Assembly (NCBI GenBank): GCA_022702705.1
Contig: CM040428.1
Location: 92,562,287 to 92,626,286, forward strand
Source: Papilionanthe hookeriana x Papilionanthe teres
Taxonomy: Eukaryota > Streptophyta > Magnoliopsida > Asparagales > Orchidaceae
Length of the DNA: 64,000 bases
Direction of reading: 5' to 3'
Part shown: positions 47,795-59,478 of the stretch, piece by piece
Layout: the number at the start of each line of letters is the position of its first letter
How positions within the stretch are numbered: the stretch's first letter is position 1
Notes under the pieces: generated by a model
Database searches by the model: none
What the model was told of the DNA's origin: nothing
What the model saw: the letters and a program-made list of their open reading frames with translations, nothing else
Position numbers and translations under genes: made by a program

Positions 47795-48941
47795 ATGACA
47801 CCAAAGAGAAGTAAGGCGAGATCCACTTTCGATTCAGATAAGTTTGTAAGTTCAAAGGCTCATAATTGTTACATGCAAGCGCTACAATCATGTAAACTGA
47901 TTCAGGAGCGAGGTTTTGATAAGCCCGGTGGAGTGATAAAAGATTTAATTGTCAGACACCTTTGGGACATGTTTTGCTACTTCTCAGTTGTAGCAGTTAT
48001 TTCTATTGTACAGGAGTTCTATGCAAATCTCCCAGAGTCAGAAAAAAAATTTGTGCAAGTACGAGGACAGTTGGTTCATTTCACGCCTGAGGTAATAAAC
48101 AAATTTTATCTGCTGCCACCGAATAAATTTTGTTTCTATTTGAATTATAATCCTACAGACAAAGAATTGGATGAAATCAGTTCTGCTTTGACTGATGAAA
48201 GATTATTATGGAAAATAACTATTGAGAGAAGAGTTAAGTTCCTTTCTTCAAAGTTGAATGCCACCCTTAAGGGCTGGCTGTATTTCATATCATCCAAGTT
48301 GATTCCTACTAATCATTTGAGCGAGGTGATAAGAGAAAGAACTACTTTGAATAATTGTATTCAGCAGGGGAAGGCTGTCGATATTGGGAAGATTATTTAT
48401 GATTGTATTTGGATGTCTGCTAGAGCTGCCACCACTGTAGCATGGGATTTGCTTCCCTTATACATTCATTGTGTGTGTGGGCTGGTGTAACGTCTAAAAA
48501 TTGGGAAGAGGTTTTTCAACCACTTAAACCTATTTCTAATTCGAATGTGAAGACATATGCTGAGTATTCTCTCTTTGGTTGGAGAGGAGGATTATCTAGA
48601 GTTTCAAGTGCATCTACTTATGCTACTTCAACATCTTGTGCTTCCACATCTCAGGCATCATCAGGTCAATTTCCTGATTCGAAGACTAAACTATTAAATA
48701 AAATGAAAGATAATATCAATTATATTGTGAATCGAGTTCATGATATAGAAGGAATGGTAGATCATATTGGGGATTATCTTAAGAGACATAGAGAGTATGA
48801 GGAGAACTATCACAGTTATATGGATAGATTAATCAGAGGAGACTGTACTGCTATGTTACCTCACATCCACACTTTACCCCATATGAGCCAACTCGTACCT
48901 GGAATAAAGGAGATGATGATGAGGAAAAAGATGAGGATTAG
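47795..48941 (+). pseudogene. E4 env-position ORF (putative plant transposon protein family)
   Basis: ATG 47,795 (MTPKRSKARSTFDSD) opens 231 codons with SSKAHNCYMQAL, IQERGFDKPGG, LWDMFCYFSVVAVISIVQEFYANLP, VQVRGQLVHFTPEVINKFYLLP, LKGWLYFISSKLIPTNHLSEVIRERTTL and GKAVDIGKIIYDCIW. A frameshift near 48,445 leads to SLIHSLCVWAGV and a Ser/Thr-rich linker, then a coiled-coil-like part (LLNKMKDNINYIVNRVHDIEGMV). A second shift near 48,870 gives an acidic end, GDDDEEKDED, stop at 48,941. This is the conserved ORF found 3' of pol in Athila elements, often called env-like by position. I see no signal peptide and no membrane segment in the main domain, so an envelope role is not supported here. Confidence 0.78.
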
Positions 48942-48944
48942 GAT

Positions 48945-50470
48945 TGATGTTTCATTTGTGTTGTGTTGTGTTATGTTATGTGATGTGTGTTAGACTTTTT
49001 ATTCTGTATGAGTTTTTCATTTACTATTTTTAGTTGTTAAGTGGACTATTCTATTGTAATTATGAGTGATCTAATAGTTGTTGAGCTACTTTAGTTTATT
49101 TTTATGTTATTTATGGATGTTGTTTGTTTGTGTGGTCTGATGTGATGTGAATGGTTAGAGTTTTTTGTGGTAGTAGATGTGTTAAAAAAATTTGGTAGTC
49201 TATTTTATTTGTCAATTTAGAATTTATTCCAGAAACTATTTAGGAAGGTTTAAAACAATATTAAAATCCATCCACTATTTAAATTTCATGCTTAACTTCT
49301 CAATTTACTATGATATATATTGTTGTTAAGGATTTTTGTTTAAATGTGTGTGAATTTGATTTTATTTCCTCCAACTACTTTAGAAGTCTTTTGAATTTCT
49401 TTTATTTAAAATGAGAATTTAAAATTTTGATCTAGTTGTATTTACTCATGTTTTTAATTATTATTCTTGTACATTTAAGATATATAAATTTCTGCAAGCA
49501 ATTTACTTATATTTTTTTAGTCCTACCCATTTATCTTTTTATATGCTTAAATTTTTTATCATAATAAAACCCTTAAAGTTTGTAGGGGATGAAAAACAAT
49601 TTTTAAAAATTAAATTCTATTTGTTCTCAAATGTGCTATAAATAAAATTTAGATTTTGATTAAAAAATAATTATGTGTATGAAGTTATATTACGGAAGTA
49701 AAATTTTGAATATAGAAATGAGTAAGAGAATTTAGTTAAATTCCATAGTAATTATGAAAAATTTAAAGTTAAAAATTTCTTAGTGAAGAAATGATAAATA
49801 TTTTGTAACTATCTTTAGTAGGAAAATTTGTATTTTTAAAAAATAGAAGGATTAGATTTTTTTTTTAATACTTAAATTTCTTTTATTGAAAATAATTTTC
49901 AAAAGTTTTATTATATTTCTAAGTAAAAGATATATATCTACCTTATGCTTTAGGAAATGAAGGGTGAAATTCAAAATTATTAAAATCCTATCCATATATA
50001 GTAATCCTTATCTTATAAAAAAATGAAACGAGAAAAAAAAAGCAAAGAAAAAGTGAAAAATAGTATGTGAAAAGGGACAAGAAGCTTGAGGATTTAAGGG
50101 CCTAATCAACAATTTTTTCTACACCTGATCATTTTAGAGTATAAAAACTTGAGAAAATCTAGAAGCTTATGAATATATTTAGAATAAATTATTTTTAGTA
50201 AAGAGTTTTAAGTAAATAAAATAAAATGCCTAAACCCTATACTTTGAAAAATTTACAAGTATTTCTGGATAAGTTAGGAACTCATATTGTTCATTAACTT
50301 TTACCTAAGAGATTTCTAAACTTTAAATTGATCTCATTTACTAAAATTTTTTCTAAATTGGACTACAACATTTCTAGAACAAAATTTTAGATACTCCTAA
50401 AGAAACTCATCCACATAATTTGATTGTTTGATTTTTATATGATTATAGTGTCACTTGAGAGCAAGTAACA
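48945..50470. other. E4 3' non-coding region
   Basis: AT-rich, about 1.5 kb, with no open frame of note and no recognised repeat. It spans from the env-like ORF to the polypurine tract. Confidence 0.6.
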
Positions 50471-50471
50471 T

Positions 50472-50489
50472 TTCAAGTTTGGGGGATTT
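50472..50489 (+). other. E4 polypurine tract
   Basis: TTCAAGTTTGGGGGATTT directly precedes the LTR start TGATACACC. A PPT in this place primes plus-strand DNA. Confidence 0.8.
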
Positions 50490-52273
50490 TGATACACCTA
50501 AAATATATAGTATCTTTATACACATTTTAATACTATTTTTGGATGATATTACACTTTACTAGAAGGTATTTTGTATCTTTTTTCTTGCAGGTATGATTAA
50601 ATGGATGATTGTGATGAAAGGAGTGAAAAAAAATCAAATTTTGAGCAAAAATGAAGAAAAGTGCAAAATTGATCTGTGGCGGCGGCTATGCGCTCAGATC
50701 TGGAGATTACACACCAGAAGACTCACAGCTAAGTGCCAAGACTCGCGGCTAAGCGCCGCAGTAACAATTCAGGAGTTATTAAAATTTTGGCGGTATTTTG
50801 AAGGAGACTTTGAGGCATCCCTTGGTACAAACGTGGCTAACGTCCTATTGGCACCAATATTAATTCAAATTACTCTTGAATGGATGCAACTCTTGGAGGT
50901 TTCATTGAATGTGGACACAATTTAAAGAGATACGAAGGCACCTGTTGGAAAACTATAAAAAAAGGGCTTATAAATCAGAAAAGTGGTTGTTGTTGGAGAG
51001 TGTGGTTTATGTTTATTATGTAGGAGAGTTATTTTAGTAGCACACTACTCCACTTCACCATTTCTTCTCACTTTAATATAGGTTCTATTATGATTAGAAG
51101 TAAGAATTGAAGTCCTTAGAGTTGGGCGCCAACCTCTAAGGGATATTGTAAGGAAAAGCAAAGTTTTCAAAGGAACTTTAAGAGTTTTGTGGAGAGGATT
51201 TACAGATAAGTCTTTATCTTTGTTATTACATTTGATTTTTAATTAAAACTTCTTGTGTTTTCACTATGATTTCTATTTTTTACACCAAGTTGTGATTGTA
51301 TTTTCTCCAAGAATTCTGAGTGTTTCTTTATCTTTTTCCTTAAAATGATGAAGTAATAAAGTTATGGAAGGATGTTGTGTGAAGTATAGGAAATCAATGT
51401 TGGAAGAAGTTGTGATGATTCAAAACCTTGCATTTCATTTACTTCTTGATTTGGCCAATTAAGATGTTAATAGATGTTTTAAGAACATGCAAAAACCAGT
51501 ATGGTATTGTGTCAGTCAACAATTGGAAATAATGACATGAGATTATATGGGTGAGAATTTAATCCATAAGATTGAGTGCAAATAAATAGGGATATATACT
51601 TTGGTGGGTGTAGAATTAGAGGACTTTGAAGTGACAAGCTAAAGTCCCCAATTTTATTTATTATTTTATGTTTTGATATGACATGTTAGCCCTCAGGTGG
51701 AGGGAGAAGAGGAAACTCTAGAATGAGAGCTAGTATCTTTCCTTCCTAGCCTGTCTTGAAGATTTATAAAGCAATAGATTAACCTATGTTCTTTATAGCA
51801 TCTCTAGTAAGGGTAAATAATATAATTGCTACTATTTGGCACAACACATTTTAGATGCTTCCACAACACAATTCCATCTCTTGTTACTGATTCATAATAA
51901 GGAAAAAGATATTTTATTTGCATTTGCTTTCATCTTACAAAAATTTTAGTTAAAGGATTTATTTACTTTCATTTCAAATTATAAAAATAGAACATTATCT
52001 TATGTAAGATCTTTCTTAAAAACTAAAAAAGTTGTTTTTCTGATTTTTTTATTTAACACTTTCTATGTGGGTTCGATATCTCGGGGCTTAATCAGAAAGT
52101 CTTATATTACTTGATAATGATACGTACTCTTACGTAGTATCCCTTTTATAATATAAATCAAAACTCTAATTTACATTAACATGAAGTTTTTGGTGTCGCT
52201 GTAAAGAAAGAGATATCATTAAAAAGAAGTATGAATTCATATATAAAAAGTAAGCATAAATATTTCAGGATCA
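50490..52273 (+). mobile_element. E4 3' LTR
   Basis: It begins TGATACACCTAAAATATATA after the PPT and ends ATTTCAGGATCA. It contains a GC-rich island at 50,676-50,760, TATAAAAA at 50,954, the CCCTCAGGTGGAGGGAGAAG segment near 51,693, and the conserved terminal block at 52,104-52,140. An internal primer-site-like TTTTTGGTGTCGCTGT lies at 52,187, 71 bp before the real end. The 1.78-kb length agrees with the two solo LTRs. Confidence 0.88.
50954..50961 (+). promoter_or_regulatory. Candidate TATA box in E4 LTR
   Basis: AACTATAAAAAAAGGGC lies about 195 bp after the GC-rich island and 465 bp into the LTR, a plausible U3/R position. Confidence 0.5.
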
Positions 52274-52746
52274 TTTTCTACATAATTTCTACTTTTAAAA
52301 CTACTTGTTGTTGTGTTTTCTCTATAGATTCTGAGTAGCTTTCTTTATCTTTTTTCTTTTAAAATGAAAAGTAATTAAGTGTTGGATGGAAGTTGTGGAA
52401 TTATTGATCTTTAATGTTTAAAGAAGTGCTGATTTAATTGTTGCACTTCATTTACTTCTTGATTTGGCTAATTAAGATGTTAACATTTGTTGTGTGAACA
52501 TGTAAGATCTTAGTAGGTATCGTCTCAATCAACAATAGGTAGAAATCACATGAGATTGCATGGATGATAAAGTAATTCACATAATTTTGTGCAGATAAAT
52601 AAGGAAATATACTTTGAAGGGTGTTGAATTAAAGGACTTTAGGGTGACAAACTAAAGCCTATTGTTTTAGGTTTTGATGCAAGATGTTAGCCCCCAGGTG
52701 GAGGAAAAGGAGGGAACTTTATAGTGAGAGCTAATATCTTCCCTAC
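52274..52746 (+). mobile_element. LTR fragment between E4 and E5
   Basis: It matches the E4 LTR from about 51,250 (TTTTC..ATTTCTA; TTCTGAGT..TTTCTTTATC; TTGATTTGGC) to about 51,740 (GTGAGAGCTAATATCTTCC). It has neither LTR start nor end. E5 begins directly after it, so E5 inserted into this older LTR. Confidence 0.75.
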
Positions 52747-54023
52747 TGATATAACTAAAATATATAGTATTTTATGCACATTTTTATGTCTATTTTTTAT
52801 GTAATTACACTTTAATGGAAGGCATTTTGTGTTTTTTTTCTTACAGGTATGATTAAATGGATGATTGTGATGAAAAGAAGGAAAAAAGATCAAACTTTGA
52901 GTAAAATGAAGAAAATTTAGAAAGTGATGTGTGGCGGCTAAGCGCCAGAACTCACGCTTACGCGCCAAGGCTTCATGGCTATGCACCCGGATCTGAAGCT
53001 TACACACCATCAGGCTTACGGCTCATTGTCGGTACCTTACGCTTATGCATGGCAGTTAAAAAAGAGGAGTTATTTTAATTTAGGCACCATTTTCAAGAGG
53101 TTTTCGAAAAACCTCTTAGTGAGAACGTGGGTAATTACCTATTGGTGCCAAATTCAACTCAAATTAATCTTTAATGGATGCATATATTGGAAGATACTTT
53201 AAATCATGACACAATTTAAAGAGATATGAAGACACCTTTTGAAAAAAATACAAAAATAGGACTTGAATATCAGAAAAATAATTGTTGTTGGATGGTGTGG
53301 TTAGTGTTTAAGAGTGAGGTTTATGTTACAAAGTTATTGTAGAGCGCACCTCTCCACGTCACCATCTTTATTTCATTTTATAAAGTTTGTATTAGGACTA
53401 GAATTGAGATTTAGAGTCTATAGAGTTCAACCTCTAAAGACTATTGTAAGGGAAAGTAATGTTTTCAAAGGAACTTCAAGAGTATTATGGAGAGGATTTA
53501 CATATAAGACTTTATCTTTGTATTACAATTGGTTTTTCATTAAGACTTCTTGTGTTTTCACTATGATTTATACTTTTAAACCAAGTCGTGATTGCATTTT
53601 TTCTATGAATTCTGAGTATTTTCTTTATTTTTTTCCTTAAAGTGATGAAGTAATTAGGTTATAGACGTATGCTGTGAGAAGTATAGGATTTCAATGTTGG
53701 AAGGAGTTGTGATGATTCAAAACATAGCACTTTATTTACATCTTGATTTAGCCAATTAAAATGTTAAAATATGTTGTTAGAACATGTAAGATCCAATGCG
53801 GTATTGTCTCAGTCAACAATTGAAAATAATCACATAAGATTGTATGGGTGAGAATGTAATCCATATGGTTGAGTGTAAATAAATAGGGAGATATACTTTG
53901 ATGGGTGAATAATTAAAGGACTTTAGAGTGAAAGGCTAAAGCCCCCAATTCGATTTATTTTTTATGTTTTGATACGAGATGTTAGCCCCCAGGTGGAGGG
54001 AATTGAGGAAATTGTAGAGTGAG
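52747..54023 (+). mobile_element. E5 5' LTR, left part
   Basis: It starts TGATATAACTAAAATATATA and aligns with the E4 LTR. A GC-rich island lies at 52,932-53,048 with GGCGGCTAAGCGCC and CGCTTACGCGCC. It is interrupted at 54,023 by a solo LTR in the opposite orientation; the interrupted phrase GTGAG/AGCTTGTATC resumes at 55,872. Confidence 0.88.
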
Positions 54024-55871
54024 TGATCCCATATATTTATGCTTACATTTTTTATACTTTTTATTTCCTTTCAACTATATCTCTTTCTTTACAATGACGG
54101 GAATAACTTGATGTCGATGCAAATGAGAGTTTAATTGATATCTTTAAAGGGATTATACACAAGTATAAGTATCGTTATCAAGTAATATAGAGCTTTCTAA
54201 TTAAGCCCCGAATATCGATCCCATGGAGATTGGGATTAATCACAACGACTTTCAAGAGAAGTTCTAATCTACAATAACACGCCCTAGCTTGGAAGTTCGA
54301 TAAAAGTTTGGTTTTGATTATATACTATGATTATCACTACAATACTACTTCTAATGCTAAACTACTTAATGAAAATCATAAAGTGGGATTTAATTATATT
54401 AAAAGCACTCTTCCTCATGCAATGAAATTAGTGACATGTGTAAAAGTAAAACAAGTATCGAGAGAGATTGTGACAAATAGGAGCAATTATATTCTTTACC
54501 CTTACTTGGTTCTATAAAGAACATAGGTTAATTTGATGATTTAAAATCTTGTAAATGGGTTAGGTGGGGAAGATACTAGCTCTCACTCTAGAGTTCCCTT
54601 CTCTCCCTCCACCTGGGGGCTAACATCTCATAACAAAACTTTTCACATCAAACCAAATTAGGGGCTTTAGTCTGTCACCCTAAAGTCCTCTAATTCTACA
54701 CCTCTTAAACATGCATATCTCCCTATTTATTTGCACTCAATTATATGGACTACATTCTCACCCATATAATCTCATGTGATTTTTACCAATAGTTGATTGA
54801 GACAATAACGAATTGGTTCTTACATGTTCTCACAACAAATTTTAACATGCAAGTTAATCAAGTTTACATGTAAATGAAGAACAAAGTAAAATCATCACAA
54901 TATATTCTCACTCTACTCAATTTTATATCCTACACATGCATACTAATTCATTAGAGTAAAGAAAACTACTCACTACACGTGGAGAAACAACAAGAACTTT
55001 TCATTGCACAAGTCTTTAAAACTACACAAACAAACTACTAAATCCAAATCAAAATATAATGAAAATACTTATCTCTGATAAAAATCAAACACTCCTTATA
55101 TAGAAAAATCAATCTCCTTACAATCCTCTCCAAGAATAAAGTGAAAAGAAAAGAAGAAATTCTCACACTCTCTCTTTCTGTCTCTCTCCTAGTCGCCCCA
55201 CTTAGAACTCACGCCCAGGTGATCTTCTTTTCCTCCAAGTCTTCTTCTCTTCTAATCCTTCTAAATCTTCTTCCTCTTAAGATTCAAGAGATTTCAAAAG
55301 AGTTCTTAAAATATCTCAAATCCATATTTATAATATCTTAAGAGATGCTTAAGTGTCTCTTCAAAATAGTCCAGGTTCAATGAATCATCCAAAGGATACC
55401 CCAAGTGTCTCTTCAATCCAAAAGGCACATCTGTTCAATAATAACTCCTCATAATCACCCCCAAATATTCTATAAAGTCCATTTTATCATTTCCAATGTA
55501 TGCCTCTCGAAATAAGCTTCTCAATGCATAAAAAATCGTCAAAATCCGAGTTATATTGAAGAAACTACGCCCAAAACTGTCACCGGCGCCTAAGCATCGT
55601 AGTGTTGGCACTTAAGCGCCAAATTTGGCTCTTAAGCGCCAGACACAAGTACATAAGTGTCCAATTTGACCCGTTTTAGCCTGGTATGCTCTTGTTTAAA
55701 CCATTTTGCTCTGGTATGCTCCATTTTGGTCTCTTTTTGTTCCTTTTGCTCAAATTACTCCAAATTCTTCAAGTTAATGCAATTGTAACCAAAAACAAAA
55801 GAAAAAATACCTTTAAAGTGTAATATCATTATAAAATATGACATAAAAAGTAGTAAATTTTAGGTGTATCA
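54024..55871 (-). mobile_element. Solo LTR nested in E5 5' LTR
   Basis: In plus coordinates it runs from TGATCCCATATATTTATGCT to ATTTTAGGTGTATCA, 1,848 bp with TG...CA ends. It is flanked by a perfect 5-bp target duplication GTGAG (54,019-54,023 and 55,872-55,876). It carries the GC-rich island (55,582-55,645), the conserved terminal block (about 54,155-54,185) and the internal primer-site-like sequence (54,091-54,110). No internal region is present, so it arose by LTR-LTR recombination after insertion. Confidence 0.93.
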
Positions 55872-56398
55872 GTGAGAGCTTGTATCTTTCCTACCTAACC
55901 CGTCTTCAAGATTTTTATAACAGTAAATTAACCTATGTTCTTTATAGAATCTCTAGTAAGGGTAAAGAATACAATTGCTCTTATTTGGCACAACACATTT
56001 TTAGATACTTCCACAACAAATATTTTCCATAACTTGTTACTGAATCATAAAAAGGAAAAAGATATTTTATTTGCATTTGCTTACATCTTTTAAAAGTTTA
56101 GTTGAAGTTGTTGTTTACTTTTTTCAAATTATAAAAATTAGCAAAAAGAATCAAATTTCATTTCCTAAAATATTATCTTTAGTTTGAGTAAGATCTTTCT
56201 TTAAAATAGTAAAAGTAAATTTTCTAGTTTTCATTTGTTTATCACTTTCCCTATTGGTTCGATATATCGAAGCTTAAACAGAAAGTCCTATATTATTTGA
56301 TAAACGATACATATACTTGCATAATATCCACGGTATAAAATCATTAAAAAGCAGTATTAATTTATATATATATCGTAAGCATAAATATCAGTGGATCA
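55872..56398 (+). mobile_element. E5 5' LTR, right part
   Basis: It continues the E5 LTR from GTGAGAGCTTGTATCTTTCC to the terminal block near 56,290-56,325 and the end CAGTGGATCA. The first five bases are the duplicated target of the nested LTR. Unlike E4, it has no internal primer-site-like sequence before its end. Confidence 0.88.
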
Positions 56399-56404
56399 AG
56401 TTTC

Positions 56405-56420
56405 TGGCGTCATTGCCGGG
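56405..56420 (+). promoter_or_regulatory. E5 primer binding site
   Basis: TGGCGTCATTGCCGGG, 6 bp after the LTR end, is the Athila tRNA-Asp-type primer site with two changes. Confidence 0.88.
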
Positions 56421-56546
56421 TAAATAAATTTAATAAAGAAACTAATTTTAAAAAAATAATTTTCTTTTTACTTTTTAAAGTCTTATTAAACTTGTTAGAT
56501 TTATTTTAGAAAGTTGTTTTTATTTTATTGTGCTTTATTATTGTGT

Positions 56547-57960
56547 ATGCGTAGTTCGGGTTCTGAAGGACGTGTGCCTTACGATTCTAAATTAGAAAGA
56601 ACTATAAGAAAAATCATAAAAATTAAAAATATAGAAAATGATATAAAAATATTCAAGAAATGGCAAATCAAAATAGTCAAAATGTCGAAATCCATCAACA
56701 ATTTAAACCTTTAGGAGATTATGCTAACCCTACAGTAGATAAATTTCATTGAAGTATTCAAAATCCTGTTGTAGTTGCTAATTCATTTCAACTTAAACCT
56801 GTTTTTATCCAAATGATATCTAATAAACAGTTTGGGGGAGAACCAACTGAAGATCCAAATTTACATCTTGCCAAATTTCTAGAATTGTGTGCTACATTTA
56901 AATAGATGGTGTTTTGGATGATGATATTAGACTTAAACTTTTTCCTTTTTTATTTAGGGATAAACCTAAGATGTGGTTAAATTCCTTAGCACCTGGAGCT
57001 ATCAGAACTTGGGGTGACTTACCGCAAAAACTTCTTACTAAATATTTTCCACCATCAAAGACTGCTAAGCTTAGAAATGACCTTAAATATTTTTGCCTGT
57101 TTGAAGGGGAATCTATTTATGAAGCATGGGAACGTTTTAAAGATCTCCTAAGAAAGTGTCCACATCATTACCAGATTGGTTAATAATTCAAACCTTTTTA
57201 TAATGGAATAGTTGGATCTCTTAAATCTATTATCGATGTTGCTGGTGAAGGTTCATTGATGTTTAAATAGTTTAATGATGCTTATGCTTTAATTCAAGAA
57301 ATGGCTACAAATAATTTTTAATGGCCTTCTGAGAGGGTAAATCCTAAAAGGGTAGCCAGTATTCATGAATCTGATGCTTTTGCTTTGCTAACAAATCAGG
57401 TTGTTGCAATTTCAAGGAAGATAGACCAATTTGAAATGAATTATTCTCAACCAACTCCAATGATTGAAGAAAATTCATTAAGCCAAATGTTAGATTCTCA
57501 ATAACCATTAGAAACTTGGAATGCCATAAACAAGTCTAATAACCCATATTCTAATTATTATAACCCAGGTTGGAAGAACCATACAAACTTTAACTAGAAT
57601 ACCAATAATCAGGGTGGTAAGACTCAACATTGGGGAATTGGAACAACCAAGGAAATAATAATTATAGACCTACTTATCCTTCTGGTTTTAACAGTGTTTC
57701 ACAATTCAAGGAGAAGAAGTTGTCTATAGAAGAAGTAGTGTTACAATTGGGAAATCAGTTGCAAAGCCAAGTAGCACAATTAGAAATATTGAGAATCAAT
57801 TGGGACAGATAGCCAATTCATTAAGTAATAGATCCCAAGGAACGCTTCCAAGTAATACTGAGATAAATCCAAGAGAAAAAAATAAAGAGCAAGTAAACGC
57901 TATTCAATTAAGAAGTAGAAGAGAGTTTGAAGGTAGAGTTCAAAAGAGATTGAAGTAGAG
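56547..57960 (+). pseudogene. E5 gag, broken
   Basis: The start is near ATG 56,547 (MRSSGSEGRVPYDSKLERTIRKI). Then SFQLKPVFIQMISNKQFGGEPTEDPNLHLAKFLELC, an open stretch from 56,914 (DDDIRLKLFPFLFRDKPKMWLNSLAPGAIRTWGDLPQKLL, KYFPPSKTAKLRNDL, EGESIYEAWERFKDLLRKCPHH), SIIDVAGEGSLM, then an Asn-rich C-terminal part (GNWNNQGNNNYRPTYPSG at 57,630) and IENQLGQIANSLSNRSQGTLPSN. At least six stops or shifts. This is the fullest gag in the window. Confidence 0.88.
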
Positions 57961-59036
57961 AAAGAAGTGATTGAAGAACCAAAAGAGGATGCTCAGAAAG
58001 GTTTAGAAAGACCTATTTCTCCACCAAAAATTGATTTAGAAAACCTCCACCACCATTTCCTTAGATACTTCGACAATAAAAGTTAAATAAGCAATTTTTA
58101 AAGTTCTTGGAGATTTTTAAAAAACATAAAATTAATATTCCATTTGCTTAAGCCTTAGAACAAATGCTAAGCTATGTGAAATTTATGAAGGATATTCTAA
58201 ATTGAAAATGGAAGTTTGAAGATAATGAGACTGTTGCACTTAGTGAAGAATGGAGTGCAATAATTTAGAAGAAGCTTCCTGGAAAGCTTAAAGAACTTGG
58301 TAGCTTCACAATTCCAAGTGCAATCGGAGACAGATTTTAAGGAAAACCTTTATGTGATTTGGGCGCAAACATTAACTATATTTCATTATCTATATTTAAA
58401 AGACTGAGATTAGGAGAAATAACCCCTACTAATGTAACTCTGCAGTTAGCAGATCGTTCGATCCCATATCCTAAAAGAGTTTTGTAAGATGTCGTAGTAA
58501 AGGTGGATCAATTTATCTTACATGTTAATTTCATTGTACTTGATATGGAAGAAGATAAGGAAATACTTATTATTTTGGGAAGACCTTTCCTACCTGTAGA
58601 AAGAGAAATGACAGATGTGCAAAAAAGGAAATAACTATGTGTCAATGATCAAACTGTTACATTTAATATTTCAAAATCAATGAAATATCCTGCTAGAGGT
58701 AAAGACGATGAATGTTTTAGGATTGATGTTATAAAAAATTTGAGTGAATGCCATTTCAAAACAAATTATGAAGAAAATTTTGAAAGTGAACAATTGGAAC
58801 ACGAGCAAAAAGAGGAAGCACTAGAATTAAATTACATTCAAGAAAGTTTTGAAGTTTTGTACATGATGAAGAAAGATGAATCTTTTTGTCCTTCAATTGA
58901 AAAACCTCATGAACTAGAATTGAAGTTACTTCCTGAACATTTAAACTATGTCTTTTTAGGTGATTCCTCAACTTTTCCTGTTATAATTTCCTCAAAATTA
59001 ACTGTAGAAGAGAAGAGAGTTTGCTTGAAATTCTAA
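57961..59036 (+). pseudogene. E5 gag-protease linker, aspartic protease and protease-RT linker
   Basis: LERPISPPKIDLEN leads to the active site KPLCDLGANINYISLSIFKRL near 58,350, then TVTLQLA-like, VVVKVDQFILHVNFIVLDMEEDKEI and IILGRPFLPVERE. From 58,680 an open stretch (MKYPARGKDDECFRIDV ... LLPEHLNYVFLGDSSTFPVIISSKLTVEEK) is the acidic linker that joins protease to RT. The catalytic DLG is kept. Stops near 58,150, 58,205, 58,340, 58,487 and 58,634. Confidence 0.83.
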
Positions 59037-59478
59037 AGAAATATAAGAAAGCCTTTAGATGGACCATAGCTGATATTAAAGGAATCAGCCCTTCAATTTG
59101 TATGCACAGAATCCTTATAGGAGAAAATTGCAAACCGAAGGTTGATCCTCAAAAGAGATTAAATGCTATTATAAATTAAGTTGTTAAGAAAGAAATTTTA
59201 AAGTGGTTGGATGTTGGAATTATCTACCTTTTTTAGATAGTACATTGGTCAGTTCTATTCACTATAATCCTAAGAAAGGAGGAGTAACTGTAACTGTTAA
59301 TGAAAATAATGAATTAATACCAACAAGATAAGTTACAGGATGGTGAATATGCATTGATTATAGAAAATTAAATCTTACCCCCATGAAAGATTATTTTCCA
59401 CTTCCCTTTCTTGATCAAATGTTGGATAGATTAGGTGGGCATTAATACTTTTATTTTCTAAATGGATATACTGTATAT
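59037..59478 (+). pseudogene. E5 reverse transcriptase, N-terminal part
   Basis: KYKKAFRWTIADIKGISPSICMHRILI, then RKLNLTPMKDYFPLPFLDQMLDRLGGH and YFYFLNGYT. The coding is cut in the middle of the GYTGYHQI motif by the solo LTR at 59,479 and resumes at 61,348 with YHQIKITLED. Confidence 0.87.

Noticed and set aside
48442..48993. Hydrophobic C-terminal tail (VSFVLCCVMLCDVC) as a membrane anchor of the env-like protein
   Set aside because: It is read in a shifted frame; the frame that continues the protein ends in acidic GDDDEEKDED before this.
53314..53640. 108-codon ORF in the E5 LTR
   Set aside because: Lies across the LTR body and is not conserved as an ORF in the E4 LTR or the two solo LTRs.
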